Notes under the pieces: generated by a model | What the model was told of the DNA's origin: nothing | The model's input: the letters and a program-made list of their open reading frames with translations, nothing else | Databases searched by the model: none | Shown: piece by piece, positions 55,237-64,000 of the stretch | Layout of the letters: each line of letters starts with the position of its first letter | How positions within the stretch are numbered: the stretch's first letter is position 1 | Assembly: GCF_014648695.1 (NCBI RefSeq) | Contig: NZ_BMRP01000003.1 | Coordinates: 104,888 to 168,887 of the forward strand | Direction: 5' to 3' | Source of the DNA: Streptomyces albospinus | Lineage (GTDB): Bacteria > Actinomycetota > Actinomycetes > Streptomycetales > Streptomycetaceae | DNA length: 64,000 nt | Program-made: the position numbers and the translations under genes

Positions 55237-56652
55237 ATGACCACATCGGTGGACCCCACGTCCGGCCCGCAGACGTCAGGCATCGAGCAGCACCGCTCCA
55301 GCCTGGACACCGCCGCCGCCCGCAATCTGGCGACCACGACCAAGACGCCGCCGCAGATGCAGGGCATCTCCTCGCGGTGGCTGCTGCGCATCCTGCCCTG
55401 GACGCAGGTCGACGGCGGCACCTACCGCGTGAACCGGCGGCTGACCCACACACTCGGCGACGGCCGGGTGGAGTTCGTCACCCAGGGCGCCGAAGTCCGC
55501 GTGATTCCACAAGAGTTGCGGGAGATGGCGCCGCTGCGCAGCTTCGACGACAACCCGACGCTGGAGGCGCTGGCCGACCGGTTCGTCCAGCGGGACTTCG
55601 CCCCCGGCGATGTCCTCGCCGAGCGGGGCACGCCGACCGACCAGGTCATCCTGATCGCCCACGGCAAGCTCGAACGGCTCGGCACCGGCAAGTACGGCGA
55701 CGAGACCGTGGTGGCGGTGCTCGCCGACGGCGATGCGGCCGGCGAGGCGGCGCTGCTGATGCCGGACGCCGAGTGGGAGCACACCGTACGGGCGGTCACC
55801 CGCGGCACCGCGCTGACGCTGTCGCGCGCCGAGTACGAAGAGGTGCTGGGCCGTTCGGAGGCGCTGCGCGAGCACGTCGAGAACTTCCGTACGGCGCTGG
55901 TTCCGGCGCAGAACAAGCACGGCGAGGCGGCCATCGAGCTGGCCGCCGGCCATGTCGGCGAGCCCGAGCTGCCGGGCACCTTCGTCGACTACGAGCGCGC
56001 GCCGCGGGAGTACGAACTCAGCGTCGCGCAGACCGTGTTGAAGATCCACTCGCGGGTCGCCGACCTCTACAACGACCCGATGAACCAGCTGGACCAGCAG
56101 CTGCGGCTCACGGTGGAGGCGCTGCGCGAGCGCCAGGAACACGAGATGGTCAACAACCGCGAGTTCGGACTGCTGCACAACGCCGACCTCAAGCAGCGCA
56201 TCCACACCCGCAGCGGCCCGCCCACCCCCGACGACCTGGACGAGCTGATCTCCCGGCGCCGCAAGACCCAGTTCCTGCTGGCGCACCCGCGCACCATCGC
56301 GGCCATCGGGCGGGAGTGGAACGCACGGGGGATCTACCCGGCGAACACCGAGATCGACGGGACGCCGGTGCGCGCCTGGCGGGGTATTCCGCTGCTGCCC
56401 TGCAACAAGATCCCGGTCAACCCGGACCAGACCAGCTCGATCATCGCGATGCGGGTCGGCGAGGAGAACCAGGGCGTGGTGGGGCTGCACCAGACCGGCA
56501 TCCCGGACGAGTACCGGCCGGGCCTGTCGGTGCGCTTCATGGGCATCAATGAGCAGGCCGTCATCAAGTACCTGGTCAGCGCCTACTATTCGGCGGCGGT
56601 CCTGGTGCCGGACGCGCTGGGCGTGCTGGAGGACGTCGAGATCGGCCACTGA
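55237..56652 (+). CDS. Family 2B encapsulin shell protein with cyclic-nucleotide-binding domain (EshA-like), copy 2
   Basis: A 471-residue paralogue of the preceding protein with the same domain order: N-terminal arm ([18 protein letters not shown]), cyclic-nucleotide-binding insertion at residues about 96-215, and HK97-type body. The body is nearly identical in many blocks ([35 protein letters not shown]), while the inserted domain has drifted. Its cassette [13 protein letters not shown] keeps the Gly-Glu pair found in true cyclic-nucleotide sites. The Shine-Dalgarno is AGGTGA. Two such paralogues in one locus can co-assemble into a mixed shell. No terpene cyclase or polyprenyl transferase cargo is visible on either side. 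Confidence 0.92.
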   Translation: MTTSVDPTSGPQTSGIEQHRSSLDTAAARNLATTTKTPPQMQGISSRWLLRILPWTQVDGGTYRVNRRLTHTLGDGRVEFVTQGAEVRVIPQELREMAPLRSFDDNPTLEALADRFVQRDFAPGDVLAERGTPTDQVILIAHGKLERLGTGKYGDETVVAVLADGDAAGEAALLMPDAEWEHTVRAVTRGTALTLSRAEYEEVLGRSEALREHVENFRTALVPAQNKHGEAAIELAAGHVGEPELPGTFVDYERAPREYELSVAQTVLKIHSRVADLYNDPMNQLDQQLRLTVEALRERQEHEMVNNREFGLLHNADLKQRIHTRSGPPTPDDLDELISRRRKTQFLLAHPRTIAAIGREWNARGIYPANTEIDGTPVRAWRGIPLLPCNKIPVNPDQTSSIIAMRVGEENQGVVGLHQTGIPDEYRPGLSVRFMGINEQAVIKYLVSAYYSAAVLVPDALGVLEDVEIGH

Positions 56653-56858
56653 CCACAGCGTGATGACACCACCTCGGGTGCGTGCCGGACCGCCATCTTC
56701 TGGCACTACCTCAGATCCGGTGTTCCGGCACCCGGGTGACGTCCGATCAGGGGGTATCGGGCTCCTTTGAACGGCCGCGGTCCGTCTTTGGTCAAGCCAT
56801 TGACAGAACGGCCATTCCCTTGGCAGGGCGCGCACTGTTGCGCATGATGAGTACATCG

Positions 56859-56875
56859 ACATGTGCGTGACATGT
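56859..56875. promoter_or_regulatory. Paired ACATGT sites before the Tat amidase
   Basis: Two copies of the self-complementary ACATGT (56859-56864 and 56870-56875) are spaced 11 bp apart, on one face of the helix, 36 bp before the amidase ATG. A TTGACA at about 56799 could be a -35 element. The 258-bp gap after the encapsulin gene holds no other supported gene. Confidence 0.35.
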
Positions 56876-56910
56876 ATGCGACCACCCCTCGGTCCTTGTC
56901 AGGAGTTCAC

Positions 56911-57558
56911 ATGGAGCCCGACCCTCATCTCCCGGCCCGCCGGCGGCTGCTCACCGGCGCGGCGGCGCTCGCCGCAGCCGCCGCACTGACCCCCCTCACC
57001 GCGGCCACCGCCGCCGCGGCACCCCGCAAACGGGCCGCGGGCGGCGGCGCCTACCCCCCGGTCCACTGGACTCCGGCCAACCCCGCCAACTTCACCGCCG
57101 CCCACCGCCCGTCGAAGTACCCGATCGACATGATCGTGATCCATGTGACCCAGGAGACCTTCCCGGACACCCTCCGGCTCTTCCGGGACCCCGCACACCA
57201 GGCCGCCGCGCACTACGTCGTACGGTCCGCGGACGGCTACACCGCCCAGTGCGTCCACGAGCGGGACGTCGCCTGGCACGCCGGCAACTGGGACTACAAC
57301 ACCCGCAGCATCGGCATCGAGCACGAGGGCTGGATCGACGACCCGAAGTGGTTCACCGACGCCCTCTACACCCGGTCCGCGCTGCTGACCGCCGCCATCT
57401 GCCACCGCTACGGCATCCCCAAGGACCGCAAGCACATCATCGGGCACGTCGAGGTCCCCGGCACCGACCACAAGGACCCCGGCCAGTACTGGGACTGGGC
57501 CCGCTACATGGAACTGGTCGACGGGGCGGCCTTCTGGGAGAACCTGCTGGAGATGTGA
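56911..57558 (+). CDS. Tat-exported N-acetylmuramoyl-L-alanine amidase
   Basis: A 215-residue secreted peptidoglycan amidase. ARRRLLTGAAALAAAA at residues about 9-25 is a twin-arginine-like signal ending at AAAAP. The amidase_2 domain keeps the zinc ligands: His in MIVIHVTQE near residue 75, and His/Asp in HVEVPGTDHKDPG near residue 187, with AAHYVV, VAWHAGNWDYN and IGIEHEGW in between. It cleaves the amide between muramic acid and the stem peptide. ATG 56911 has AGGAG upstream; the frame is open further but lacks a signal-like start. Confidence 0.9.
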   Translation: MEPDPHLPARRRLLTGAAALAAAAALTPLTAATAAAAPRKRAAGGGAYPPVHWTPANPANFTAAHRPSKYPIDMIVIHVTQETFPDTLRLFRDPAHQAAAHYVVRSADGYTAQCVHERDVAWHAGNWDYNTRSIGIEHEGWIDDPKWFTDALYTRSALLTAAICHRYGIPKDRKHIIGHVEVPGTDHKDPGQYWDWARYMELVDGAAFWENLLEM

Positions 57559-57698
57559 CGGACCGTCATATCCCTTCTCCGACCTCGGCGCCGGGCGACA
57601 CGACGGCCGTTCCGCAGGTGTACGGATTCCCGACATCCGCGGGTCATAGTGAGCGCTCCAAGCACCTGGGACAGTTGACGCGACGTCAGGGGGCTCTC

Positions 57699-58946
57699 GT
57701 GAAGAAGCGATTCGACCGGGTCCGGACGACGGGGACGGCGCTGGTCGCGTGGGCGGTCCTGGTCGGCGGCGGGCTGGCGGGCGGCGGGCGGGCCACCGCC
57801 GCGGACACCGGCATCGAGCGTGCGGAAGCGGTCCAGGTGGCGCCCGGCGTGACCTATGACGAGTTCCGGATGAGGCTGCCGCGCGGCATCGTGCACGGCC
57901 ATCTGCTGACCGTCGACCTGACCGATCCGGCGGTCTCGGTGGACCTGCTGTACCCGGGGGCGGCCTCCGGACGCGCTCCGGTCTCCGAGCTGGCCGACGC
58001 CGAGGACGTGGTGGGGGCCGTCAACGGCGACTTCTTCAACATCAGCGAGACCCAGCACCCGGGAGTCGAGGTGACCGGTTCCGCGGACGGGCCCGCGGTG
58101 TCCTCGGGGCGGGAGCTGAAGGGCGCGGTGCCGAACGGCCAGCGGTTCGGGCCCGTGCTGCCGCCCGGCGCGACCACCGAGGACGTCCTCACCGTCGGCT
58201 ACGACCACCGGGCCCGGCTGGACCGGCTGGCGCTGCGCGGCACGGTCCGCAGCGCCGAGGGCTCCTGGCCGTTGCGCGGGCTGAACCAGTACGCGCTGCC
58301 GGTGAACGGGATCGGCGCGTACACCGCCACCTGGGGCGCGGCGTCCCGGGAGCGCGCGGTATGCGGCACGGACACCGACCGGCGCGCGGGGTGCGTGACG
58401 AACACCGCCGAGGTCACGGTGCGGCACGGGCGGGTGGCGAAGGTGGGCCGCCACCCGGGCAAGGGGCAGATCGCGGCCGGGAGCGTGGTGCTGCTGGGCC
58501 GGGAGGACGGGGCGCGGCGGCTGCGCGGGCTGCATGTCGGCGAGCGGGTGCGGATCAGCCACCGGCTGGCCGGGCAGGAGCCGGGCCGGCCGCTGCTCGC
58601 GGTCGGCGGCTTTCCGATCGTGCGGAACGCGCGGCCGGTGGGCGGACTGGACACCGCCGCGGTGACGGTGCGGACCTCCGCGGGCATCGCGGATCGGGGC
58701 CGGACGCTGTATCTGATGGCGCTGGACGGGGAGAAGGGGAAGCACCAGACAGGGCTGACGGTGCGGGAGCTGGCGGATCTGATGGTGCGGCTGGGGGCCC
58801 GGGAGGCGATGGATCTGGACGGCGGCGGATCGTCGACGTTCGTCAGCCGCGACCCGTACGACGACGAGCTGCGGGTGCGCAATCATCCGTCGAACGGCAA
58901 GGAGCGGCCGGTGGCGAACGCCATCGGGGTCTTCTCCTCCGAGTGA
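57699..58946 (+). CDS. Secreted phosphodiester glycosidase (NAGPA-like) domain protein
   Basis: A 415-residue secreted protein. A signal sequence (AWAVLVGGGLAGGGRATA) covers about residues 1-35. The rest is a phosphodiester glycosidase (NAGPA/DUF2233) domain with DVVGAVNGDFFNISETQHP, the central block VTVRHGRVAKVGRHPGKG and the C-terminal catalytic signature ALDGEKGKHQTGLTV ... LGAREAMDLDGGGSSTFV. The family cleaves GlcNAc-phosphodiester bonds and is linked to exopolysaccharide or wall polymers in bacteria. GTG 57699 follows AGGGGG. Confidence 0.85.
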   Translation: MKKRFDRVRTTGTALVAWAVLVGGGLAGGGRATAADTGIERAEAVQVAPGVTYDEFRMRLPRGIVHGHLLTVDLTDPAVSVDLLYPGAASGRAPVSELADAEDVVGAVNGDFFNISETQHPGVEVTGSADGPAVSSGRELKGAVPNGQRFGPVLPPGATTEDVLTVGYDHRARLDRLALRGTVRSAEGSWPLRGLNQYALPVNGIGAYTATWGAASRERAVCGTDTDRRAGCVTNTAEVTVRHGRVAKVGRHPGKGQIAAGSVVLLGREDGARRLRGLHVGERVRISHRLAGQEPGRPLLAVGGFPIVRNARPVGGLDTAAVTVRTSAGIADRGRTLYLMALDGEKGKHQTGLTVRELADLMVRLGAREAMDLDGGGSSTFVSRDPYDDELRVRNHPSNGKERPVANAIGVFSSE

Positions 58947-59001
58947 TCGCGACCCGTGGCCGGCGGCGGGATCCGCCGGTTCCGACCAGGACAGGTGACA
59001 C

Positions 59002-59018
59002 GCCCGGTGACCGGGCGG
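59002..59018. terminator. Short perfect hairpin between convergent genes
   Basis: Arms CGCCCGG (59002-59008) and CCGGGCG (59012-59018) with loop TGA lie between the glycosidase gene and a convergent small membrane gene. Confidence 0.55.
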
Positions 59019-59052
59019 TTACGGCGGCCGGACCGTCGGCCGCCTGCCCGGG

Positions 59053-59247
59053 TCAGGGGCGCACGCCGCTGACGACGTCGGCCGCGCCGGCGAGCCCGTG
59101 GTGGATGTCCGGGGCGAGGCTGCTGCCCGCGAGATAGAAGCCGAGCAGCCCGCAGACCAGGGCATGCGAGAACTTGAGCTTGCCGCTGCGCAGAAAGATC
59201 ACTGTGAGGACCACCAGCAAAAGGATCACCGAGACGGACACCGCCAT
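59053..59247 (-). CDS. Small two-helix membrane protein
   Basis: A 64-residue protein with a hydrophobic helix at residues about 2-19 (VSVSVILLLVVLTVIFL), a short basic turn (RSGKLKFSH) and a second helix (ALVCGLLGFYLAGSSL), ending in a periplasmic-like tail. GGAGG precedes the start region. It resembles small Streptomyces proteins of unknown function, and a holin is also possible. No neighbour points to a role. Confidence 0.6.
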   Translation of the reverse strand: MAVSVSVILLLVVLTVIFLRSGKLKFSHALVCGLLGFYLAGSSLAPDIHHGLAGAADVVSGVRP

Positions 59248-59314
59248 GGACACCACACCTCCTCGACCGCCGCCCGAACAGGCGGCAAGAGACGGCCAGT
59301 TTGGCGCATTCAGA

Positions 59315-59344
59315 GGTATGCCCGGTTCGAGTCCGGGTGCTCCA
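59315..59344 (+). other. tRNA 3'-end-like fragment
   Basis: CCCGG-TTCGAGT-CCGGG (59321-59337) is a perfect T-stem and canonical T-loop, followed by seven bases TGCTCCA in the position of the acceptor 3' strand. No matching TGGAGCA or D and anticodon arms exist upstream, so this is not a functional tRNA. It may be the 3' part of a tRNA left or duplicated by an integrating element (an att-like remnant). The remaining 59248-59588 stretch holds no supported gene. Confidence 0.45.
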
Positions 59345-59588
59345 AACAGGTGATCACTGCGGGTCACGGGGCGTCGGCGGGCGCCATTCTCCGGCCCGGC
59401 GGCGCACGGCTGTTCCGTGACGGGATACCCCAACTTCCCGGCAGATCCGCATTGTTCAGTGAATGGCCCGCACTTCGGCAAAGTTGTGGCATGGATCACA
59501 TCACCCACCGCAACGGAGTGTTGCGAATGACCGTCTTAGCGGCCGACATTGCCGCCGTTCCCGCACCGCAGACGGAAAGCCCCTGCCC

Positions 59589-60410
59589 ATGAGCCAGAGC
59601 CCCGACCGGCACCGCCGGCCGACACGGTCGTTGTATGTCGCTCTCGCACTGGTACCGCTGATCGGCGTCGGCACGCTCGCGGCGTGCGACGCCACCAAGG
59701 CATCGGCATCCCAGGGGCAGCCGGTGAAGGTGGGGCTGGGATCGGCCAGCGGGACGGCGACCGTGCAGGCCGGGGACCGGCTGCGGGTGAGCGCGGACGG
59801 CGGCGTGCTGACCGAGGTGACGGTGACCGACCCCCGGGGACGGCAGCTGGTCGGCGGGCTCTCCGGAAACGGCACGGAGTGGACGTCACGGGCCAAGGCC
59901 GAGCCGGACACCAAGTACTCCGTGCTCGCCCGCACGAAGAACCCGCAAGGCGACACCGGTGAGGCGAAGGAGTCGCTGACCACGGGCAAGGTGGCCAAGC
60001 GGAACCGGGCGAGGCTCACCCCCGCCCCGCACGGCGATGTGGTCGGCCTCACCGAGCCGATCACCCTCGTCTTCGCCTTCCCGGTGACCGAGCGGGCGGC
60101 GGTGGAGCGGCGGCTGAAGGTGATCACCGACCGCCCCACCGAAGGATCGTGGGACTGGTCGAGCACCAAGGGCGGCAAGGACGAGATCGCCTGGCGGCCG
60201 AAGGACGCGTGGGCGCCCGGGACCAAAGTCACACTGCGCGCCGAACTCAACGGCGTGGACTCCGGCGGCGGCCGATTCTTCACCAAGGACTACGGCCTGA
60301 GCTTCACCATCGGCCGGAGCGGAGCCGTGAAAGCGGACCTCGATGCCGGCGCCTACACCACTCCCGGACTCGGACTTACGCCTGCTTTATGGCAAGGTCC
60401 AGGTGGGTGA
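59589..60410 (+). CDS. Ig-like lipoprotein resembling an L,D-transpeptidase without its catalytic domain
   Basis: A 273-residue lipoprotein. The signal ends in LAACDATKA (Cys near residue 33 lipidated). Two Ig-like beta domains follow: residues about 45-140 (VQAGDRLRVSADGG, TKYSVLARTKN) and 145-250 (ITLVFAFPVTERAAVERRLKV, KDAWAPGTKVTLRAELNGVDSGGG, YGLSFTIGRSG). These match the N-terminal half of actinobacterial Ldt lipoproteins. The YkuD domain that normally follows 'SFTIGRS' is missing: the frame ends 30 residues later, and the other frames to 60584 do not encode it. It is therefore truncated, or a naturally domain-only relative. Confidence 0.75.
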   Translation: MSQSPDRHRRPTRSLYVALALVPLIGVGTLAACDATKASASQGQPVKVGLGSASGTATVQAGDRLRVSADGGVLTEVTVTDPRGRQLVGGLSGNGTEWTSRAKAEPDTKYSVLARTKNPQGDTGEAKESLTTGKVAKRNRARLTPAPHGDVVGLTEPITLVFAFPVTERAAVERRLKVITDRPTEGSWDWSSTKGGKDEIAWRPKDAWAPGTKVTLRAELNGVDSGGGRFFTKDYGLSFTIGRSGAVKADLDAGAYTTPGLGLTPALWQGPGG

Positions 60411-60584
60411 CCTCATCGCGGTCGCCGAACCCTCCGTACAAAGGAGAGACAACAGGGAGGGACGGGACAGAAGGCCGGAGGGCCGGACGGTCCCGGTGAC
60501 AGCAAACGAGCAACAAACCAGTGGCAGAAATACAGGGCCCCTTGTGTGGAACCGCTGACCCCTTTCAGAGCCTAATGTGACGGA

Positions 60585-63500
60585 ATGAGCACCGTGCAGG
60601 ACCAGGATCAACTCACGGGGTGGCGGCGCTTCCGGCGCCGCGTCCCCAATGGCTTCGCCATCATCTTCAGCGTGCTGGGGCTTTTCTGTGCCCTGACGGC
60701 GCTGATCGGGCCCCTTCGGCGGGCGCTCCACTCGGTGATCTACTGGCTGGACGCGCTCACCATCCCGGTGACCCCGAACTTCGCGTACGCGGTCTTCCTC
60801 TTCCTGCTGGGCGCGGCGATGGCCGCGCGCAAACGGGTCGCTTTGTGGTTCGTTGTCGCGTACATGATGCTTAACGTCCTCGCGGACGCGCTGTTCCTCG
60901 CCGCCGGGTACTGGGAGTACAGCATCTCCCTGGTGCTGTGCGCCGGATCGCTGGTGCTGCTGCTCGTTGCGCACCGCGAGTTCTACGCGATCACCCGGCG
61001 CGGTGCCTTCCTGCGGGCCGCCCTGGTGCTGGGCGGCGGGCTCGTGGTGGCGGTGCTGCTCGGCTGGGGGCTGGTCTCGCTGACGCCCGGGTCGCTGGAG
61101 CACGGCGGCGGCAACCGTCTGCTGTGGGCCGCCAACCGCGTCTGCGGTGGGCTGGTCGGCGGCCGGATCGTCGAGGGGCACCCGCCGCACTGGACCGGCA
61201 CCGTCCTCGGTCTGCTGGGCGCGCTGGCGCTGCTCAACGCCGCCGCCACGCTCTTCCGCTCGCAGCGGATGGAAGCCGCGCTGCACGGCGACGAGGAGTC
61301 CCGCATCAGGGCGCTGCTGAACAAGTACGGCAGCCAGGACTCGCTGGGCTACTTCGCCACCCGCCGGGACAAGGCCGTGGTCTTCTCCCCCAGCGGCAAG
61401 GCCGCCGTGACCTACCGCGTGGAGACCGGTGTCTGCCTGGCCAGTGGTGACCCGGTCGGTGACCGCGAGGCATGGGCGCCGGCCATCGAGGCGTGGCTGG
61501 AGGTCGCCGGGCGCTACGGCTGGCAGCCCGCCGTCATGGGCGCCAGCGAGGACGGCGCGAAGGCGTTCGCCCGCGCCGGGATGGGCGCACTCCAGCTCGG
61601 TGACGAGGCGATCCTGCACGTCGCCGGGTTCGATCTGGACGGCCGTGAGATGCGGGTCACCCGCCAGGCCGTCAACCGCGTCGAGCGGACCGGGGCGACC
61701 TTCCGCGTACGGCGCCACGCCGAGCTGAGCGACCAGGAGATGCAGGAGGTCATCCACCGCGCGGACGCCTGGCGCGACACCGAGACCGAGCGCGGCTTCT
61801 CGATGGCGCTGGACCGGCTGGGCGACGATCAGGACGGCGACTGCCTGCTGGCCGAGGCGTTCGACGGCGACGGCAACATGATCGCGCTGCTGTCCTTCGT
61901 CCCCTGGGGCAAGGACGGCATCTCGCTGGATCTGATGCGCCGCGACCGCAGCGCGCCCAACGGCGTGATGGAGTTCATGGTCGCCCAGCTGTGCGCCCAG
62001 GCCGGCACGCTCGGGGTGCGGCGGATCTCGCTGAACTTCGCGGTCTTCCGGTCCGCCTTCGAGGAGGGCGCCCGGATCGGTGCCGGTCCGGTGCTGAAGT
62101 TCTGGCGCCGGCTGCTGCTGTTCTTCTCCCGCTGGTGGCAGCTGGAGGCGCTCTACCGCTCGAACTCGAAGTACCTCCCGGAGTGGTACCCGCGGTTCCT
62201 GTGCTACGCGGACGCCGGTGCGCTGGCCCGGATCGGTATGGCCTCCGGTATCGCCGAGGGCTTCGTGGCCGTGCCGAGCCTGGGCAAGCTGTGGGGCAAG
62301 GGCCACAAGAAGCGGGTGCTGGCCCCGGCGAGCACCGCGGGTCTGCCGTCGCTGGACGAGCTGGGCCTGGTGCAGGCGCCGCCGGCCGGCGAGGCGGAGC
62401 AGCGGGAGCAGGAGCTGGCCGCGCTGCCCGAGCAGGTGCGGGTGCGGCACCGCAAGCTGGAGCGGCTGCGGGAGGCCGGCACGGACCCGTATCCGGTCGG
62501 CGTGCAGCGGACGCACACCCTCGGCCAGGTCTGCGAGGAGCACCGGGAGCTGGCGGCCGGGGAGCGTACCGGCAAGACCGTCACCGTCACCGGGCGGGTG
62601 CTGCTCACCCGCGACCACGGCGGCGTGCTGTTCGCGGTGCTGCGGGACTGGTCGGGCGATCTCCAGATCGCGCTGACCCGGGACGGCAGCGGCACCGAGC
62701 TGCTGGACCGCTTCGCCGCGGACGTGGACCTCGGTGACCACGTCGAGGCCGAGGGCGAGGTCGGCACCAGCGACCGCGGCGAGCTCACCGTGTTCGTGAC
62801 CCGGTGGCGGCTGACCGCCAAGTGCCTGCGTCCGCTGCCGGACAAGCGGCGCGGTCTGTCCGACCCGGAGGCCAAGGTCCGCCAGCGGTATGTGGACCTG
62901 GTCGTCTCGCCGGACGCGCGGGACAACGTGCGGGCACGCAGCACGGCCGTGCAGGCGCTGCGCCAGGGGCTGATCGAACGCGGCTACCTGGAGGTCGAGA
63001 CCCCGATGCTCCAGCAGATCCACGGTGGCGCCAACGCCCGCCCGTTCCAGACCCACATCAACGCCTACGACCTGGATCTGTATCTGCGGATCGCGCCGGA
63101 GCTGTACCTCAAGCGGCTCTGCGTGGGCGGTATGGAGAAGGTCTTCGAGATGGGGCGGACGTTCCGCAACGAGGGCATCTCGTACAAGCACAACCCCGAG
63201 TTCACGATGCTGGAGGCGTACCAGGCGTTCGCCGACTACGACGTGATGCTCAACCTGACCCGGGAGCTGATCCAGGGCGCGGCGGTCGCGGCGTTCGGCA
63301 GTGCCACCGCCCGTAAGGCGGACAAGAGCGGGCGGCTGGTCGAGCACGACATCTCGGGCATCTGGCCGGTCAAGACCGTCTACGGCGCGATCTCCGAGGC
63401 ACTGGGCGAGGAGGTCGACGCGGACACCGACCCCGATGTGCTGCGGCGGCTGTGCAACGCCTCGTCGGTGCCGGTGAAGCCGGAGATGGGCCGGGGCGAC

Positions 63501-63902
63501 ATCGTGCTGGAGATGTACGAGCGGCTGGTCGAGGAGAAGACCACGCTGCCGACCTTCTACAAGGACTTCCCCACCGATGTCTCGCCGCTGACGCGTCAGC
63601 ACCGGGTCGACCCGCGGCTCGCCGAGCGCTGGGACCTGGTCGCGTTCGGCACCGAACTGGGCACCGCCTACTCGGAGTTGACCGACCCGGTCGAGCAGCG
63701 GCGGCGGCTCACCGCGCAGTCGCTGCTGGCGGCCGGCGGTGACCCGGAGGCGATGGAGCTGGACGAGGACTTCCTCCAGGCCCTGGAGTACGCGATGCCG
63801 CCGACCGGTGGTCTGGGCATCGGTGTGGACCGGCTGGTGATGTTCCTGACCGGTCTGTCGATCCGCGAGACGCTGCCGTTCCCGCTGGTGCGTAGGCGCT
63901 GA
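60585..63902 (+). CDS. lysX: LysX, bifunctional lysyl-tRNA synthetase / lysylphosphatidylglycerol synthase
   Basis: An 1105-residue fusion. The N-terminal half has six to seven membrane helices (residues about 20-225) and the DUF2156/MprF-type transferase domain (residues about 240-560, with YGSQDSLGYFATRRDK, MGASEDGAKAF and NSKYLPEWYPRFLCY). The C-terminal half (residues about 620-1105) is a class II lysyl-tRNA synthetase with an OB-fold (TVTVTGRVLLTRDHGG), motif 2 FRNEGISYKHNPEFTMLE and motif 3 GGLGIGVDRLVMFL. It makes Lys-tRNA and uses it to add lysine to phosphatidylglycerol, lowering membrane charge and giving resistance to cationic peptides. ATG 60585. Confidence 0.96.
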   Translation: MSTVQDQDQLTGWRRFRRRVPNGFAIIFSVLGLFCALTALIGPLRRALHSVIYWLDALTIPVTPNFAYAVFLFLLGAAMAARKRVALWFVVAYMMLNVLADALFLAAGYWEYSISLVLCAGSLVLLLVAHREFYAITRRGAFLRAALVLGGGLVVAVLLGWGLVSLTPGSLEHGGGNRLLWAANRVCGGLVGGRIVEGHPPHWTGTVLGLLGALALLNAAATLFRSQRMEAALHGDEESRIRALLNKYGSQDSLGYFATRRDKAVVFSPSGKAAVTYRVETGVCLASGDPVGDREAWAPAIEAWLEVAGRYGWQPAVMGASEDGAKAFARAGMGALQLGDEAILHVAGFDLDGREMRVTRQAVNRVERTGATFRVRRHAELSDQEMQEVIHRADAWRDTETERGFSMALDRLGDDQDGDCLLAEAFDGDGNMIALLSFVPWGKDGISLDLMRRDRSAPNGVMEFMVAQLCAQAGTLGVRRISLNFAVFRSAFEEGARIGAGPVLKFWRRLLLFFSRWWQLEALYRSNSKYLPEWYPRFLCYADAGALARIGMASGIAEGFVAVPSLGKLWGKGHKKRVLAPASTAGLPSLDELGLVQAPPAGEAEQREQELAALPEQVRVRHRKLERLREAGTDPYPVGVQRTHTLGQVCEEHRELAAGERTGKTVTVTGRVLLTRDHGGVLFAVLRDWSGDLQIALTRDGSGTELLDRFAADVDLGDHVEAEGEVGTSDRGELTVFVTRWRLTAKCLRPLPDKRRGLSDPEAKVRQRYVDLVVSPDARDNVRARSTAVQALRQGLIERGYLEVETPMLQQIHGGANARPFQTHINAYDLDLYLRIAPELYLKRLCVGGMEKVFEMGRTFRNEGISYKHNPEFTMLEAYQAFADYDVMLNLTRELIQGAAVAAFGSATARKADKSGRLVEHDISGIWPVKTVYGAISEALGEEVDADTDPDVLRRLCNASSVPVKPEMGRGDIVLEMYERLVEEKTTLPTFYKDFPTDVSPLTRQHRVDPRLAERWDLVAFGTELGTAYSELTDPVEQRRRLTAQSLLAAGGDPEAMELDEDFLQALEYAMPPTGGLGIGVDRLVMFLTGLSIRETLPFPLVRRR

Positions 63903-63920
63903 TCGCGCGGAGTGCCGACG

Positions 63921-63940
63921 TCCGGACCTTCCCGTCCGGA
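63921..63940. terminator. lysX hairpin terminator
   Basis: Perfect 7-bp arms TCCGGAC (63921-63927) and GTCCGGA (63934-63940) with loop CTTCCC begin 18 bp after the lysX stop. Confidence 0.65.
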
Positions 63941-63944
63941 TGCG

Positions 63945-63990
63945 CGGGGCTCCGCCCCGGACCCCGCTCCTCAATCGCCGGAGGGGCTGA
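63945..63990. repeat. Dispersed Streptomyces intergenic repeat
   Basis: The stretch beginning CGGGGCTCCGCCCCGGACC and ending GAGGGGCTG is a motif I recognise as common between genes in many Streptomyces genomes. It contains a hairpin GGGGC/GCCCC (loop TCC) and lies directly after the lysX terminator. Function is unknown; it may strengthen termination. Confidence 0.6.
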
Positions 63991-64000
63991 ACTTTCGGGC

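Noticed and set aside
59248..59345. Functional tRNA gene
   Set aside because: T-arm and 3' end are good, but no 5' acceptor, D-arm or anticodon arm can be paired.
60387..63974. Very long open frame opposite lysX
   Set aside because: Antisense shadow of a strongly supported gene, with no recognisable domain.

Overview
The window is high-GC DNA with strong third-position G/C bias, frequent GTG starts and many Streptomyces-type families: a Streptomyces EshA-like family 2B encapsulin pair, a secreted GH13 amylase with an FVDNWD motif, Cvn-type roadblock and GTPase proteins, and LysX. It reads as chromosomal Streptomyces or a very close relative. The order of housekeeping, catabolic and envelope genes suggests ordinary chromosome with a small decayed mobile remnant at the left end.

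Layout. 0.2-2.5 kb is a graveyard: a YjbQ gene is intact, followed by a frameshifted HTH gene, a phage holin, an in-frame fusion of two unrelated phage genes, and the tail of a flavin monooxygenase. 2.6-5.1 kb holds a flavin monooxygenase and adenosine deaminase. 5.1-10.7 kb is a lactate-utilisation locus: a GntR regulator and an MHS-type transporter, divergent from lutABC. 10.8-14.5 kb holds an SGNH esterase and a divergent ABC exporter/MarR pair sharing an operator-like inverted repeat. 14.5-17.5 kb is a second, one-polypeptide FAD/Fe-S D-lactate (or glycolate) dehydrogenase. 17.5-22.1 kb holds a secreted alpha-amylase divergent from a Tat-exported GH109-like protein, then a dicarboxylate symporter.

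22.3-27.0 kb holds an L,D-transpeptidase-like lipoprotein and a two-gene heterodimeric ABC exporter with one intact and one wrecked ATP site. 27.2-40.0 kb carries a membrane hydrolase, a DEAD/DEAH helicase, TesB thioesterase, several small Streptomyces proteins, an orphan roadblock protein and an orphan Cvn-type GTPase on either side of a PPOX enzyme, a cytosine permease with a methyltransferase, and an MpaB-like oxygenase. 40.2-44.8 kb is a translationally coupled SNF2 helicase/SWIM-finger pair. 45.0-49.2 kb holds YceI, homocysteine methyltransferase, a septum-formation-like membrane protein and an acetyl-xylan esterase.

49.3-53.5 kb is the xylose module: xylA divergent from xylB and a ROK-type XylR. 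53.7-56.7 kb is the most distinctive locus: two tandem family 2B encapsulin shell proteins, each with a cyclic-nucleotide-binding domain inserted in an HK97-fold protein, and no recognisable cargo gene beside them. 56.9-63.9 kb is envelope-oriented: a Tat amidase, a phosphodiester glycosidase-like protein, a lipoprotein that looks like an L,D-transpeptidase without its catalytic domain, and LysX, which modifies phosphatidylglycerol with lysine. Convergent gene ends are often closed by strong GC hairpins.
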